Part shown: positions 33,025-40,347 of the stretch, piece by piece | Position numbering within the stretch: position 1 is the stretch's first letter | Layout: the number at the start of each line of letters is the position of its first letter | Assembly (NCBI GenBank): GCA_958427355.1 | Contig: CAUACA010000006.1 | Coordinates: 34,968 to 98,967 of the forward strand | Source: an uncultured Collinsella sp. | GTDB taxonomy: Bacteria > Actinomycetota > Coriobacteriia > Coriobacteriales > Coriobacteriaceae | Length of the DNA: 64,000 bases | Reading direction: 5' to 3' | Translations under genes and position numbers: made by a program | The notes under the pieces: model-generated | Databases searched by the model: none | Seen by the model: the letters and a program-made list of their open reading frames with translations, nothing else | What the model was told of the DNA's origin: nothing

Positions 33025-34905
33025 CTAAATCGTGGGAAACGCGGCGATATCGGCGGGGCGTGCCAACGTCTCGGTGATACGGTCTTGCACCTCGAGCAGG
33101 CAGTCGAGCAACAGCGGGTTAAAGGTGCCGCACTTACCGTCCAGGATCATCTGGATCGCCTCCTTGTGCGGGATAGCGTCCTTGTACACGCGCACGCTCG
33201 TCAGCGCATCGTACACGTCGGCCACCGAGACCACCTGTGCGGCAATGGGAATTTCGTCGCCCTTAAGGCCATCGGGATAACCCCTGCCGTCCCAGCGCTC
33301 GTGATGCCAACGCGCAATCTGGTACGCATATTCCATAAGCGCATTGCCGACGTGATGACGCCCCAGCTCAAGCAACATGTCGGCACCGATCGTGGTATGC
33401 GTCTTCATAATCTCGAACTCCTCGGGCGTAAGGCGCCCGGGCTTGTTGAGAATCGCATCGTCAATCGACATCTTGCCGATATCGTGCAGCGCCGAAGCCA
33501 GGGCAATCGTGGAGCGTTCCTCATTGTCGAGGGAGATCGTGTCGCTACGCTGGACCAGACAGCCAAGCAGCAGCTCGGTCAGCTTTTCGATGTTCGTAAC
33601 GTGCCTGCCGCTCTCGCCGTTGCGAAGCTCCATGACGCCGGCCATGATGTCGATGAGCATGCGACTGTTCTTGACGCGCTCGTTGTACTGCTGAGACAGC
33701 AGGCTCGTCAGGCGGCGCTGCTTGGCGTATAGGCGGATGGTGTTGCTTACACGGCGGCGCACGACACGGGAGTCAAACGGGCGGTTGATATAGTCCGAGG
33801 CGCCCAGCTCGTATGCACGCAGAACCACATCGTCGGATTCTTCGCTCGAAATCATGATGACAGGCAGATTGTCAACAACCGATCGGCGCGACAGATCGGC
33901 CAGCACCTCAAAGCCGCTCACGCCCGGCATGACAATGTCCAGCAGCACGAGCGACAACTCATCGCCATAGCGGTCGACCATATCGAGCGCCGTACGACCG
34001 TTGTCGGCCTCCAGGATGCAATACTCGTCCTTGAGCATCTCGTTGAGAATGGCTCGGTTCATCTCGGAGTCATCGATAATAAGCACCAAAGGCTTTTCGC
34101 TTTGGAAGGCCTCGATGGAATCGGCATCGGTCACGACCGTACCGGCTTTTATCTTAGCGCGGCTCAATAACTGGACAGCGCGGCCAACGCCCTCATCGAC
34201 CGTCTCGCCATGAATGCGAACGCCACCAACACATGCCGTCAAGCTCACGTACTCATGGCCCGGAACAATCGTGGCATGAACGGCATCGGACACCTGATGC
34301 AGGCGACGGGTGAAGTCATCGGAGGGAATATTGGGCATGACGACCACAAACTTGTCGCAGCCATAGCGTACGAGCTCGTCAGTCGAACGAATTCCGCTGC
34401 GTATGGCTGTCGCCACAGCACCGAGCGCAAGGTCGCCGGCATGACGGCCACACGTATCGTTGAAGACCCTAAAATCATCAAGGTCGATCACCGCAACGCC
34501 GGCATTCATGCGGGCGCTACGGAGCTTTTCCTCGTAATATCGGCGATTGTGCACACTCGTCAGCACGTCGGTGTAGACAAGGTCCTCTTCTGCAGCCTCT
34601 TGCTCATCGATCGGACGCACCATCAGTAAGACATGAGGCTCGCCCTCGACCTTCAGAGGGCGCAGGCGGGCGCGGTACTCAACACCATCGTTGAGCAGTT
34701 GCTCCGACACCTCATCGGAATCTGCCAAGGCCTCAAGACTCGACTGACGCAAACAAGGGCACCGATTGCCGGCGAGCAGGCAGTTAGGCTCGCTCTTAAT
34801 CTGGTCGGCCGACAGCAAACGCACCACGGGGTAGGTCTTCGCGACGCGGGCGACCTCGGCGGCAGCCCCCTCGTCGGTTAGATTGACCTCGTGATTATTG
34901 AGCAT
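33025..34905 (-). CDS. GGDEF (degenerate)-REC-HD-GYP signalling protein
   Basis: A 626-residue cytoplasmic protein. Residues ~110-265 form a GGDEF-like domain whose active site reads GCDKF instead of GG[D/E]EF, so diguanylate cyclase activity is unlikely. Residues ~275-395 are a receiver domain with acidic pair IIDD, phosphoacceptor in LLDIVMPG and Lys-type switch replaced near INRPFD. Residues ~420-620 are an HD-GYP domain with HDIGK and the canonical HHERWDGRGYPDGL, consistent with an active cyclic-di-GMP phosphodiesterase. The first ~100 residues are unrecognised and include CPCLRQ. The receiver probably receives phosphate from the adjacent Hpt protein and gates the HD-GYP output. Confidence 0.9.
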   Translation of the reverse strand: MLNNHEVNLTDEGAAAEVARVAKTYPVVRLLSADQIKSEPNCLLAGNRCPCLRQSSLEALADSDEVSEQLLNDGVEYRARLRPLKVEGEPHVLLMVRPIDEQEAAEEDLVYTDVLTSVHNRRYYEEKLRSARMNAGVAVIDLDDFRVFNDTCGRHAGDLALGAVATAIRSGIRSTDELVRYGCDKFVVVMPNIPSDDFTRRLHQVSDAVHATIVPGHEYVSLTACVGGVRIHGETVDEGVGRAVQLLSRAKIKAGTVVTDADSIEAFQSEKPLVLIIDDSEMNRAILNEMLKDEYCILEADNGRTALDMVDRYGDELSLVLLDIVMPGVSGFEVLADLSRRSVVDNLPVIMISSEESDDVVLRAYELGASDYINRPFDSRVVRRRVSNTIRLYAKQRRLTSLLSQQYNERVKNSRMLIDIMAGVMELRNGESGRHVTNIEKLTELLLGCLVQRSDTISLDNEERSTIALASALHDIGKMSIDDAILNKPGRLTPEEFEIMKTHTTIGADMLLELGRHHVGNALMEYAYQIARWHHERWDGRGYPDGLKGDEIPIAAQVVSVADVYDALTSVRVYKDAIPHKEAIQMILDGKCGTFNPLLLDCLLEVQDRITETLARPADIAAFPTI

Positions 34906-35116
34906 ATGGGGCCCTTTCTATCGTTATACACGGCAACGGTGCATATCAATTGGTACAAGGGTAACATCTAACAGCTGAAGGCAAACGCGCGATTATCGTT
35001 ACATTTTTATGACCTGGCAAGCGGCGGTAATGGAGCCGCGGGCGCGCGGTTATGGGCGCATTCGTTAACAATGACGAAACGCTAACAACCCCTCTCCCCG
35101 CAGGTCATCAAGCGTG
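34906..35116. other. Intergenic region between two minus-strand genes
   Basis: 211 bp between the start of the signalling gene and the end of the hydrolase gene. It is relatively AT-rich at 34925-35020 and should hold the promoter of the signalling/Hpt operon. I see no strong hairpin or repeat. Confidence 0.3.
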
Positions 35117-35914
35117 CTAACGCTCCAAGACATCGCGAACGGCATTTGCCGCCGTAACGGGGCGATCGCGCAGACCGTTATGCGCGCCCGGGATCGTCAC
35201 AAGGGGGCAATCGAGATATTCGGCAGCCGCTCGCGCGCCAGCCTCGCGGGGCGTATCGATCGAGAGCTCGCCGAGAAGCACAGCCGACACCGCCTTTGAC
35301 GCGCGGGCGCGCTCCCAGTCGGGAGCATATGTCATATTTGTTCCGTATTCATTGGCCATAAAGCAACGACCATTGCGCAGGGCATGTTTGGCTTCCGCTT
35401 CGGTCGTCCCAGGAGCCTCGGGGTCCAAGTCGCCGAGAGCTCCCAAGAAAAGCCGGAACGCCCTTGAAACCTTTCCAGCCGCAATCATATCGAGCAAAAT
35501 CGGAGCTGCGCCCATGCCGACGCCTTCGGCCGACACAGCCGGCTCATGCAGAATCGCACGGGCAACGAGATGGGGTTCGCTGCGAAGAAGCTCCAGCGCC
35601 ACCAACGTACCGGCGCTGTGCGCAAGCACATTTGTCGGAGCGCCAACGTGTTCGATCACGGCCTGCAGGTCGGCGGCCTGAGTGGAAAGATCATAGCTGC
35701 CGTCTGCCGCTTCGCTGCTGCCACCACAGCCGCGGCGGTCGTAGGCAATTACGCGGTAGTTACGGCTGAGCTCACAAGCGATGCCGTCGAAAAATGTGCC
35801 GTCGACACAAGCGCCGTGCACGCACACCAAGGCAGGAGTATCAGGCGACACATCCGGGCCGGCATATTCGCGACAGGCAATCGTGGTGCCCGCATTCTCG
35901 ACCGTAAAATCCAT
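35117..35914 (-). CDS. Alpha/beta hydrolase
   Basis: A 265-residue alpha/beta-hydrolase-fold protein. Visible are the oxyanion HGACVDGTFF, the nucleophile elbow AHSAGTLVAL (Ser), a catalytic-acid region after the cap domain (LGELSIDTPREA), and the C-terminal His in IPGAHNGLRDRP. The DRRGCGGSS segment is typical of the epoxide-hydrolase/haloperoxidase-like branch, but the substrate is unknown. The gene is monocistronic. No export signal is seen, so it is cytoplasmic. Confidence 0.88.
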   Translation of the reverse strand: MDFTVENAGTTIACREYAGPDVSPDTPALVCVHGACVDGTFFDGIACELSRNYRVIAYDRRGCGGSSEAADGSYDLSTQAADLQAVIEHVGAPTNVLAHSAGTLVALELLRSEPHLVARAILHEPAVSAEGVGMGAAPILLDMIAAGKVSRAFRLFLGALGDLDPEAPGTTEAEAKHALRNGRCFMANEYGTNMTYAPDWERARASKAVSAVLLGELSIDTPREAGARAAAEYLDCPLVTIPGAHNGLRDRPVTAANAVRDVLER

Positions 35915-36139
35915 GTTGTGCCCCCATCATCAATGCCCATCCAGTTGCACGTCAGTACGGTTGGATGGATCCGCATTGCCTTATGCCTTGTTAACAGATT
36001 AACTGTACCCGACCCGAGGCTTTTCATGGCACAGCATAATGAGCGACGTGAAAAAACGAAACTTGTAAAGCAAGAGCCCGCACCTTGCTTTGGAGCCGAT
36101 GCTATGCTTAGGCACAATTGTCTTGAGGAGCATCTGCCT
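35915..36139. other. Divergent intergenic region
   Basis: 225 bp between the hydrolase (minus) and the radical SAM gene (plus), containing both promoters. The segment 36010-36120 is AT-richer; TATGCT at 36102-36107 is a possible -10 for the radical SAM gene. Confidence 0.3.
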
Positions 36140-36916
36140 ATGTCTACGTTTCTGAATGCCAGCCCCATCTTTGGGCCCGTTCGCAGCCGTCGCCTTGGTC
36201 TCTCGCTCGGCGTCAACATGATGCCGGCCAGCGGCAAAATCTGCACGTTCGACTGCATTTACTGCGAAAACGGCCTCAACGCCGAACGCCCCTGCCATGA
36301 GTCGTACAACACGGCTGCCGTGGTACTCGACGCGCTCGAGGCAAAACTGCGCGAAATGGCAGCCGAGGGCGAGCTCCCCGATGTGATCACCTTCGCAGGC
36401 AACGGCGAGCCCACCGCCGCACCGGAGTTTCCGCAGGCCATCGCCGGTGCCGTCGCGCTTCGCGACCAGCTGGCCCCAAACACCAAGATTGCCGTGCTTT
36501 CCAACGGCACGCGCGCCGACCGTCCCCAGGTGCACGATGCGCTCGTGATGGTCGACGACAACATCCTCAAGCTCGATACGGTCGACCCGGCATTTATCCA
36601 GCTGCTCGATCAGCCCGTTGGCCCCTACGATGTAGGGCACCAGATCGAAACGTTCGCGAGCTTTAACGGTCATGTCATTATCCAGACGATGTTTTTGAGC
36701 GGTGAGTACCGGGGCAAGTCCCTCGATAACACCGGCGAGGAGTACGTCGGCCCTTGGCTCGCGGCGCTCGAGCGCATTCGCCCGCAGGAGGCGACCATCT
36801 ACACGGTGGCGCGCGAGACACCGGTCGCCGGCCTTGCCAAAGCGGCGCCCGACGTGCTCGACACGATCGCCGCACGCGTGCGCGCCCTCGGCATTCCCTG
36901 CCAGGTGAGCTACTAG
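36140..36916 (+). CDS. Radical SAM protein of the COG0731 type
   Basis: A 258-residue radical SAM enzyme. CTFDCIYC (CxxxCxxC) ligates the [4Fe-4S] cluster, and FAGNGEPTAAPEF supplies the GE/GNGE SAM motif. It opens with FGPVRSRRLGLSLGVN, typical of the COG0731 group of Fe-S oxidoreductases related to wyosine-type enzymes; the biochemical role of the bacterial members is not established. I chose ATG 36140, which has GAGGAG 9 nt upstream; the open frame extends several hundred bases further but through the divergent promoter region. Confidence 0.88.
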   Translation: MSTFLNASPIFGPVRSRRLGLSLGVNMMPASGKICTFDCIYCENGLNAERPCHESYNTAAVVLDALEAKLREMAAEGELPDVITFAGNGEPTAAPEFPQAIAGAVALRDQLAPNTKIAVLSNGTRADRPQVHDALVMVDDNILKLDTVDPAFIQLLDQPVGPYDVGHQIETFASFNGHVIIQTMFLSGEYRGKSLDNTGEEYVGPWLAALERIRPQEATIYTVARETPVAGLAKAAPDVLDTIAARVRALGIPCQVSY

Positions 36917-36957
36917 CAAAACCACGCAGCGGCTAGTGCCCGCCATCCCACTCCATC

Positions 36958-37024
36958 AGTTGCGGTGATATAGTTCCTATTTATGCTGCTAAACCGCTTA
37001 AATCGGAACTATATCACCGCAACT
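36958..37024. repeat. Hairpin family TTGCGGTGATATAGTTCC (copy 1)
   Basis: Perfect 20-bp arms AGTTGCGGTGATATAGTTCC and its complement (36958-36977, 37005-37024) with a 27-nt loop, followed by TTTT on the plus strand. It lies 41 nt after the radical SAM stop and may serve as its terminator. A second copy with the same arm and loop lengths is at 44381-44449. Confidence 0.88.
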
Positions 37025-37076
37025 TTTATGGACGCGTGGGTGGGCTATACTAGCTGCGAATGAAAGGAAGTTAGCC

Positions 37077-37964
37077 ATGTTTGACAATGGACCCGTACCT
37101 GGCCGCAACGACGCTTGCTGGTGCGGCAGCGGCAAAAAATATAAGAAATGTCATAGCGCCTTCGACGAGCGCCTCGAGCGCCTGTGGGAAGAGGGCTGGG
37201 AGGTCCTGCCCCGCACGCTCTACAAGACGCCCGCCGATATCGAGGGCATCAAGCGCTCGGCCGCCATCAACGTGGGCGTGCTCGACTACGTAGGTGAGCA
37301 CATCGCCGCGGGCATGACCACCAACCAGATCGACCAGATGATCTACGACTACACCGTCGAGCACGGCGGCACGCCGGCAGACCTCAACTACGAGGGCTAC
37401 CCCAAGAGCGTATGCACCTCGATCAATGACGTCGTCTGTCACGGCATCCCCTGCGATACGGACGTGCTGCACGAGGGCGACATCATCAACGTCGACTGCT
37501 CCACGATTCTTGACGGCTACTTTAGCGACTCGAGCCGCATGTTCTGCATCGGCGAGGTCTCTGCCGAGCGCCAGCGCCTGGTCGACGTCACCCGCGCCAG
37601 CGTGGAGGCGGGCCTGGCGGCCGTCAAGCCGTGGCTGCCGCTGTCCGTTATGGCCGAGGCCGTGCAAAAGACGGTCGAGGACGCCGGCTTTAGCGTGGTG
37701 CGCGAGTACGGCGGACACGGCATTGGCAAGGAGTTCCACGAGGACCCGTTTGTGGGCTTTACCACCGAGGCGCCCGATGTAGACACCATCATGGCTCCGG
37801 GCATGGTCTTTACCATCGAGCCCATGGTCAACGCCGGGGCGCCCGACATTAAGATTAGCAAGGGCGACGGCTGGTGCGTGCGCACCAAGGACGGCAGTGA
37901 TTCGGCTCAGTGCGAGGTACAGCTCGTGGTGACCGAGGACGGCTACGAGCTGCTGAGCTGGTAG
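37077..37964 (+). CDS. map: Methionine aminopeptidase type I with N-terminal SEC-C zinc motif
   Basis: A 295-residue enzyme removing the initiator methionine. Residues 8-26 hold a SEC-C zinc motif (GRNDACWCGSGKKYKKC), a known extension in some bacterial MetAPs that may aid ribosome docking. The catalytic domain has the five metal ligands: Asp in INVDCSTILDG, Asp in FSDSS, His in YGGHGIGKEFHE, Glu in FTIEPM and Glu in CEVQLVV. The ATG follows GGAAG. A strong terminator comes after the gene. Confidence 0.95.
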   Translation: MFDNGPVPGRNDACWCGSGKKYKKCHSAFDERLERLWEEGWEVLPRTLYKTPADIEGIKRSAAINVGVLDYVGEHIAAGMTTNQIDQMIYDYTVEHGGTPADLNYEGYPKSVCTSINDVVCHGIPCDTDVLHEGDIINVDCSTILDGYFSDSSRMFCIGEVSAERQRLVDVTRASVEAGLAAVKPWLPLSVMAEAVQKTVEDAGFSVVREYGGHGIGKEFHEDPFVGFTTEAPDVDTIMAPGMVFTIEPMVNAGAPDIKISKGDGWCVRTKDGSDSAQCEVQLVVTEDGYELLSW

Positions 37965-37972
37965 CCGTGCGG

Positions 37973-38020
37973 ACGCCGGATGCTGACGGGCACGCTCGTC
38001 TTGCATCCGGCGTTTTATTT
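37973..38020 (+). terminator. Terminator of map
   Basis: Perfect 11-bp arms ACGCCGGATGC / GCATCCGGCGT with a 19-nt loop, followed by TTTATTTG on the plus strand, 8 nt after the stop. Confidence 0.88.
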
Positions 38021-38039
38021 GAACGTTTTGCCTGATAAA

Positions 38040-38074
38040 ACCTGCCAAAATAAACCTGTCCCTTTTTGGCAGGT
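38040..38074. repeat. GGGACAG-type hairpin (copy 6)
   Basis: ACCTGCCAAAA / TTTTTGGCAGGT arms, identical to the copy at 28066. It lies between map and the dehydrogenase gene, ending 19 nt before the GTG start, so it is in the 5' leader of that gene. Confidence 0.88.
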
Positions 38075-38093
38075 TGAGCGGAGAGGACTGCTT

Positions 38094-39029
38094 GTGAACA
38101 TCCTGGTTTTGTTGCCCGTCAACGACCGCCATCGCGCGATCCTCGAGTCGAGTGCTCCGGGCGAGGACTTTATCTACACGAGCGCCGACGCCGCCACACG
38201 TGAGCAGGTCGCCGATGCCGACGTGATCTTGGGCAACATTGACCCTGGCATGCTCACGGCATGCGACCATCTCCAGCTGTTGCAATTGCAGACCGCCGGC
38301 TATGACGACTACCTTGCCGCCGGCACCGTGCCGGCTGAAGCCAAGCTGTCTTGCTCAATCGGCGCCTACGGTCAGGCCGTGAGCGAGCACATGTTTGCCA
38401 TGGTCCTTTCCATGATGAAGCACCTGCCCGGCTATCGCGACTTGCAGCGCGAGCATCGCTGGGAGGATTTGGGCCCGGTTACCTCGCTCAAAAACGCCAA
38501 CGTGCTGGTGCTGGGCGCGGGCGATATCGGCGGCCACTTCGCCACGCTCTGCCGCAGCATGGGCGCGCACGTCCGCGGCATCAAGCGTCATCCGCTCGTC
38601 TACCCCATTGTGTTCGAGGACATGGACGGCATGGACGCCCTACCTGAGCGCCTGGCGGAGGCAGACGTCGTCGCATCCTTTATACCGAGCACACCCGAGA
38701 CCCGCGGCCTGGCGAACGCCGAGTTCTTCGCCGCGATGAAGCCGGACGCCTTCTTTGCCAACGGCGGCCGCGGCGATCTTGTGGTTGCCGACGATTTGGT
38801 TGCCGCTCTGGAGTCGGGACATCTCGCCGGCGCCGCGGTCGACGTCACCGACCCCGAGCCGCTGCCTGCGACAAGCCCCCTGTGGGATGCGCCCAACATG
38901 CTCATCACGCCGCACATCTCCGGCTGGTTCCACCTAACCGCCACGCTCAATAACGTGGTCGACATCGCCGCGGAGAATCTGCGTCACCTGCAGGCAGGCG
39001 AGACCCTGCGCTGCTGGATCGAACACTAA
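38094..39029 (+). CDS. D-2-hydroxyacid dehydrogenase family protein
   Basis: A 311-residue NAD-dependent oxidoreductase. The Rossmann motif is VLGAGDIGGHFATLCRSMGA, and the catalytic Arg/Glu/His set appears in FFANGGRGDLVVADDL, DVTDPEPLP and ITPHISGWF (His). This family reduces 2-keto acids to D-2-hydroxyacids or acts in serine synthesis; the short N-terminal domain and lack of an ACT domain argue against SerA. The start is GTG 38094 with GAGAGG 8 nt upstream. It sits after a GGGACAG hairpin, probably with its own promoter. Confidence 0.88.
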   Translation: MNILVLLPVNDRHRAILESSAPGEDFIYTSADAATREQVADADVILGNIDPGMLTACDHLQLLQLQTAGYDDYLAAGTVPAEAKLSCSIGAYGQAVSEHMFAMVLSMMKHLPGYRDLQREHRWEDLGPVTSLKNANVLVLGAGDIGGHFATLCRSMGAHVRGIKRHPLVYPIVFEDMDGMDALPERLAEADVVASFIPSTPETRGLANAEFFAAMKPDAFFANGGRGDLVVADDLVAALESGHLAGAAVDVTDPEPLPATSPLWDAPNMLITPHISGWFHLTATLNNVVDIAAENLRHLQAGETLRCWIEH

Positions 39030-39033
39030 TCTT

Positions 39034-39060
39034 GTTCCGCCGTTCTAACGAACGGCGGAC
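39034..39060 (+). terminator. Hairpin after the 2-hydroxyacid dehydrogenase gene
   Basis: TCCGCCGTT / AACGGCGGA arms with a 6-nt loop, 6 nt after the stop. It lacks a T-tract, so it may be a weak terminator. Confidence 0.6.
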
Positions 39061-39266
39061 CACTCGACGCTGCGACCCCGTCTGGACGGCAATCTGCCTT
39101 TCAATCGTCGGGCATGGCCAGAAGGCCAATGCCCTCCTCTTTCAAGGCACCTTGCTCGCCCAGACGGGCTCTCGCTGACTTTTGTTCAACCTATAGGGAC
39201 TGGCTGGCGCGGCCCTGCCTGGAGACATTCGCTGACTTTTATTCGACCTGCGGGGTCTTCAAATTG
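39061..39266. other. Noncoding region with two 29-nt direct repeats
   Basis: 206 bp without a supported gene. Two direct repeats start with TCGCTGACTTTT at 39172-39200 and 39229-39257, 57 bp apart and matching at about 23 of 29 positions. A small inverted repeat GGCATGGCCAGAAGGCCAATGCC lies near 39111-39133. The second repeat ends 9 bp before the PIN toxin stop. The origin is unknown. Confidence 0.5.
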
Positions 39267-39758
39267 TTAGAGCGTTGCTAAGTAATTCTTTGCGTCTTCT
39301 ACGCTCATTGCGGCGACTGGTGCGTGTGAGCAGAGCTTGACATCGTTGGTGACCAGTAAATCTGCTTGGGCGCGTATCGCTGCCGCAATGATTAAATCGT
39401 CTTCGTAATCGCTATGGAGCTCACGCTGCCTGCTCGCCATCCATATATCGCTCAGGTCACAGGGCACTGGCGTGGCAAGCTGCGAAAGCACGCTAAGACA
39501 ATCCCATGCAAGCGAAGTCGCTGCCGTAGCGGCATACTGGGAAAGCGAACCGTGCTCCCGACGATACCATGCCTTATGTTCGCTTGAAATCAAATAGAAC
39601 AGGTCTTTGGACGATGTCGCCGCATACAGCAAATCCACCTGTGCCGTGCATGCATCGCGTAAAAACTCAATCGCCACCGAACGACCACGTCGTGAGGGAA
39701 TGAAGTAATCGAGCCACACGTTGGTGTCAACCAAGATGCGCTTTGGAGTCTCACTCAT
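39267..39758 (-). CDS. PIN domain toxin
   Basis: A 163-residue PIN-fold ribonuclease. The acidic sites appear as ILVDTNVWLDYF (first Asp), SDYEDDLIIAAAI (paired Asp) and LLVTND (last Asp). It overlaps the upstream antitoxin gene by 8 nt (ATGAGTGA), the classical order antitoxin-toxin with coupled translation. PIN toxins of VapC type cleave tRNA or rRNA when free; the target here is unknown. The protein is somewhat longer than most VapC (~130). Confidence 0.9.
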   Translation of the reverse strand: MSETPKRILVDTNVWLDYFIPSRRGRSVAIEFLRDACTAQVDLLYAATSSKDLFYLISSEHKAWYRREHGSLSQYAATAATSLAWDCLSVLSQLATPVPCDLSDIWMASRQRELHSDYEDDLIIAAAIRAQADLLVTNDVKLCSHAPVAAMSVEDAKNYLATL

Positions 39759-40131
39759 AGAGCCAGCTCATCTCCTCGCCATAGCGATCCGCATAGGCAT
39801 TCCGTTTGAGCTCTTCGTCGTCCGATGGCTGAGCCTTGACCATATCGATTCCCGACTCACGGCAAGCGGCAGCGAACAGCTTCGAACCCTGATCCATGAG
39901 CTCGAGCTTACGTTTGGCGCCCTTTTCGCGCTCGCGCTGTTCCGCCCGGGCACGACTGGGCAGCAGGATATCCTCGAGCGCACCGGGGCGATCGGCCAGC
40001 GACGCTGCAAGTTGCCAGAGCGCTCGCACCGCTTGGCTCGGCGTCATACCGGCCCTGGAGAGAGCGGCGTCCCCACTCCTTTTAAGATCGGCATCGAGAC
40101 GCACGTTGATCTGAGCGGCTGTTGTGGTCAT
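39751..40131 (-). CDS. RelB/DinJ-type antitoxin
   Basis: A 126-residue protein. Its N-terminus AQINVRLDADLKRSGDAALSRAGMTPSQAVRALW is the ribbon-helix-helix of RelB/DinJ antitoxins; the C-terminal half is highly charged and would wrap the toxin. ATG 40131 has AGGAGGGG close upstream. Pairing of a RelB/DinJ-type antitoxin with a PIN toxin is a known mixed arrangement. A dyad overlapping its promoter (40155-40176) suggests autoregulation. Confidence 0.88.
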   Translation of the reverse strand: MTTTAAQINVRLDADLKRSGDAALSRAGMTPSQAVRALWQLAASLADRPGALEDILLPSRARAEQREREKGAKRKLELMDQGSKLFAAACRESGIDMVKAQPSDDEELKRNAYADRYGEEMSWLYE

Positions 40132-40154
40132 GACCCCTCCTTAATACTTCAAAA

Positions 40155-40185
40155 CTATCATAAAACTCTATGGTAGATACGTAAA
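40155..40185 (-). promoter_or_regulatory. Promoter and operator of the toxin-antitoxin operon
   Basis: On the minus strand TTTACG (40180-40185) and TATGAT (40157-40162) are spaced by 17 nt, a good -35/-10 pair. A near-perfect dyad CTATCATA / TATGGTAG (40155-40162, 40169-40176) covers the -10 and spacer, where an RHH antitoxin would bind. Three ~10-bp ATGCT repeats lie just upstream (40186-40210). Confidence 0.6.
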
Positions 40186-40225
40186 GCATGTATAGCATTT
40201 ATAAGCATTAGCCGTGCTCTGTACA

Positions 40226-40260
40226 CAAAAAGCCGCCGAGGCACACTGCACCTCGGCGGC
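40226..40260 (-). terminator. Terminator downstream of the M18 aminopeptidase gene
   Basis: Perfect 10-bp arms GCCGCCGAGG / CCTCGGCGGC (40232-40241, 40251-40260) followed on the minus strand by TTTTTGTG. It lies 88 nt after the aminopeptidase stop, beyond the GGGACAG hairpin. Confidence 0.9.
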
Positions 40261-40310
40261 CACGTATCACAGATCTAGTTCGGTTTCACCCTTTGCATTC
40301 GCCCAGATGA

Positions 40311-40347
40311 AACCTGCCAAAATGAACCTGTCCCTTTTTGGTAGGTT
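40311..40347. repeat. GGGACAG-type hairpin (copy 7)
   Basis: AACCTGCCAAAA / TTTTTGGTAGGTT arms around TGAACCTGTCCC, with a C-to-T change giving a G-T pair. It directly abuts the TAA (40348-40350) of the M18 aminopeptidase gene. A separate true terminator follows, so this element is not needed for termination. Confidence 0.88.
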
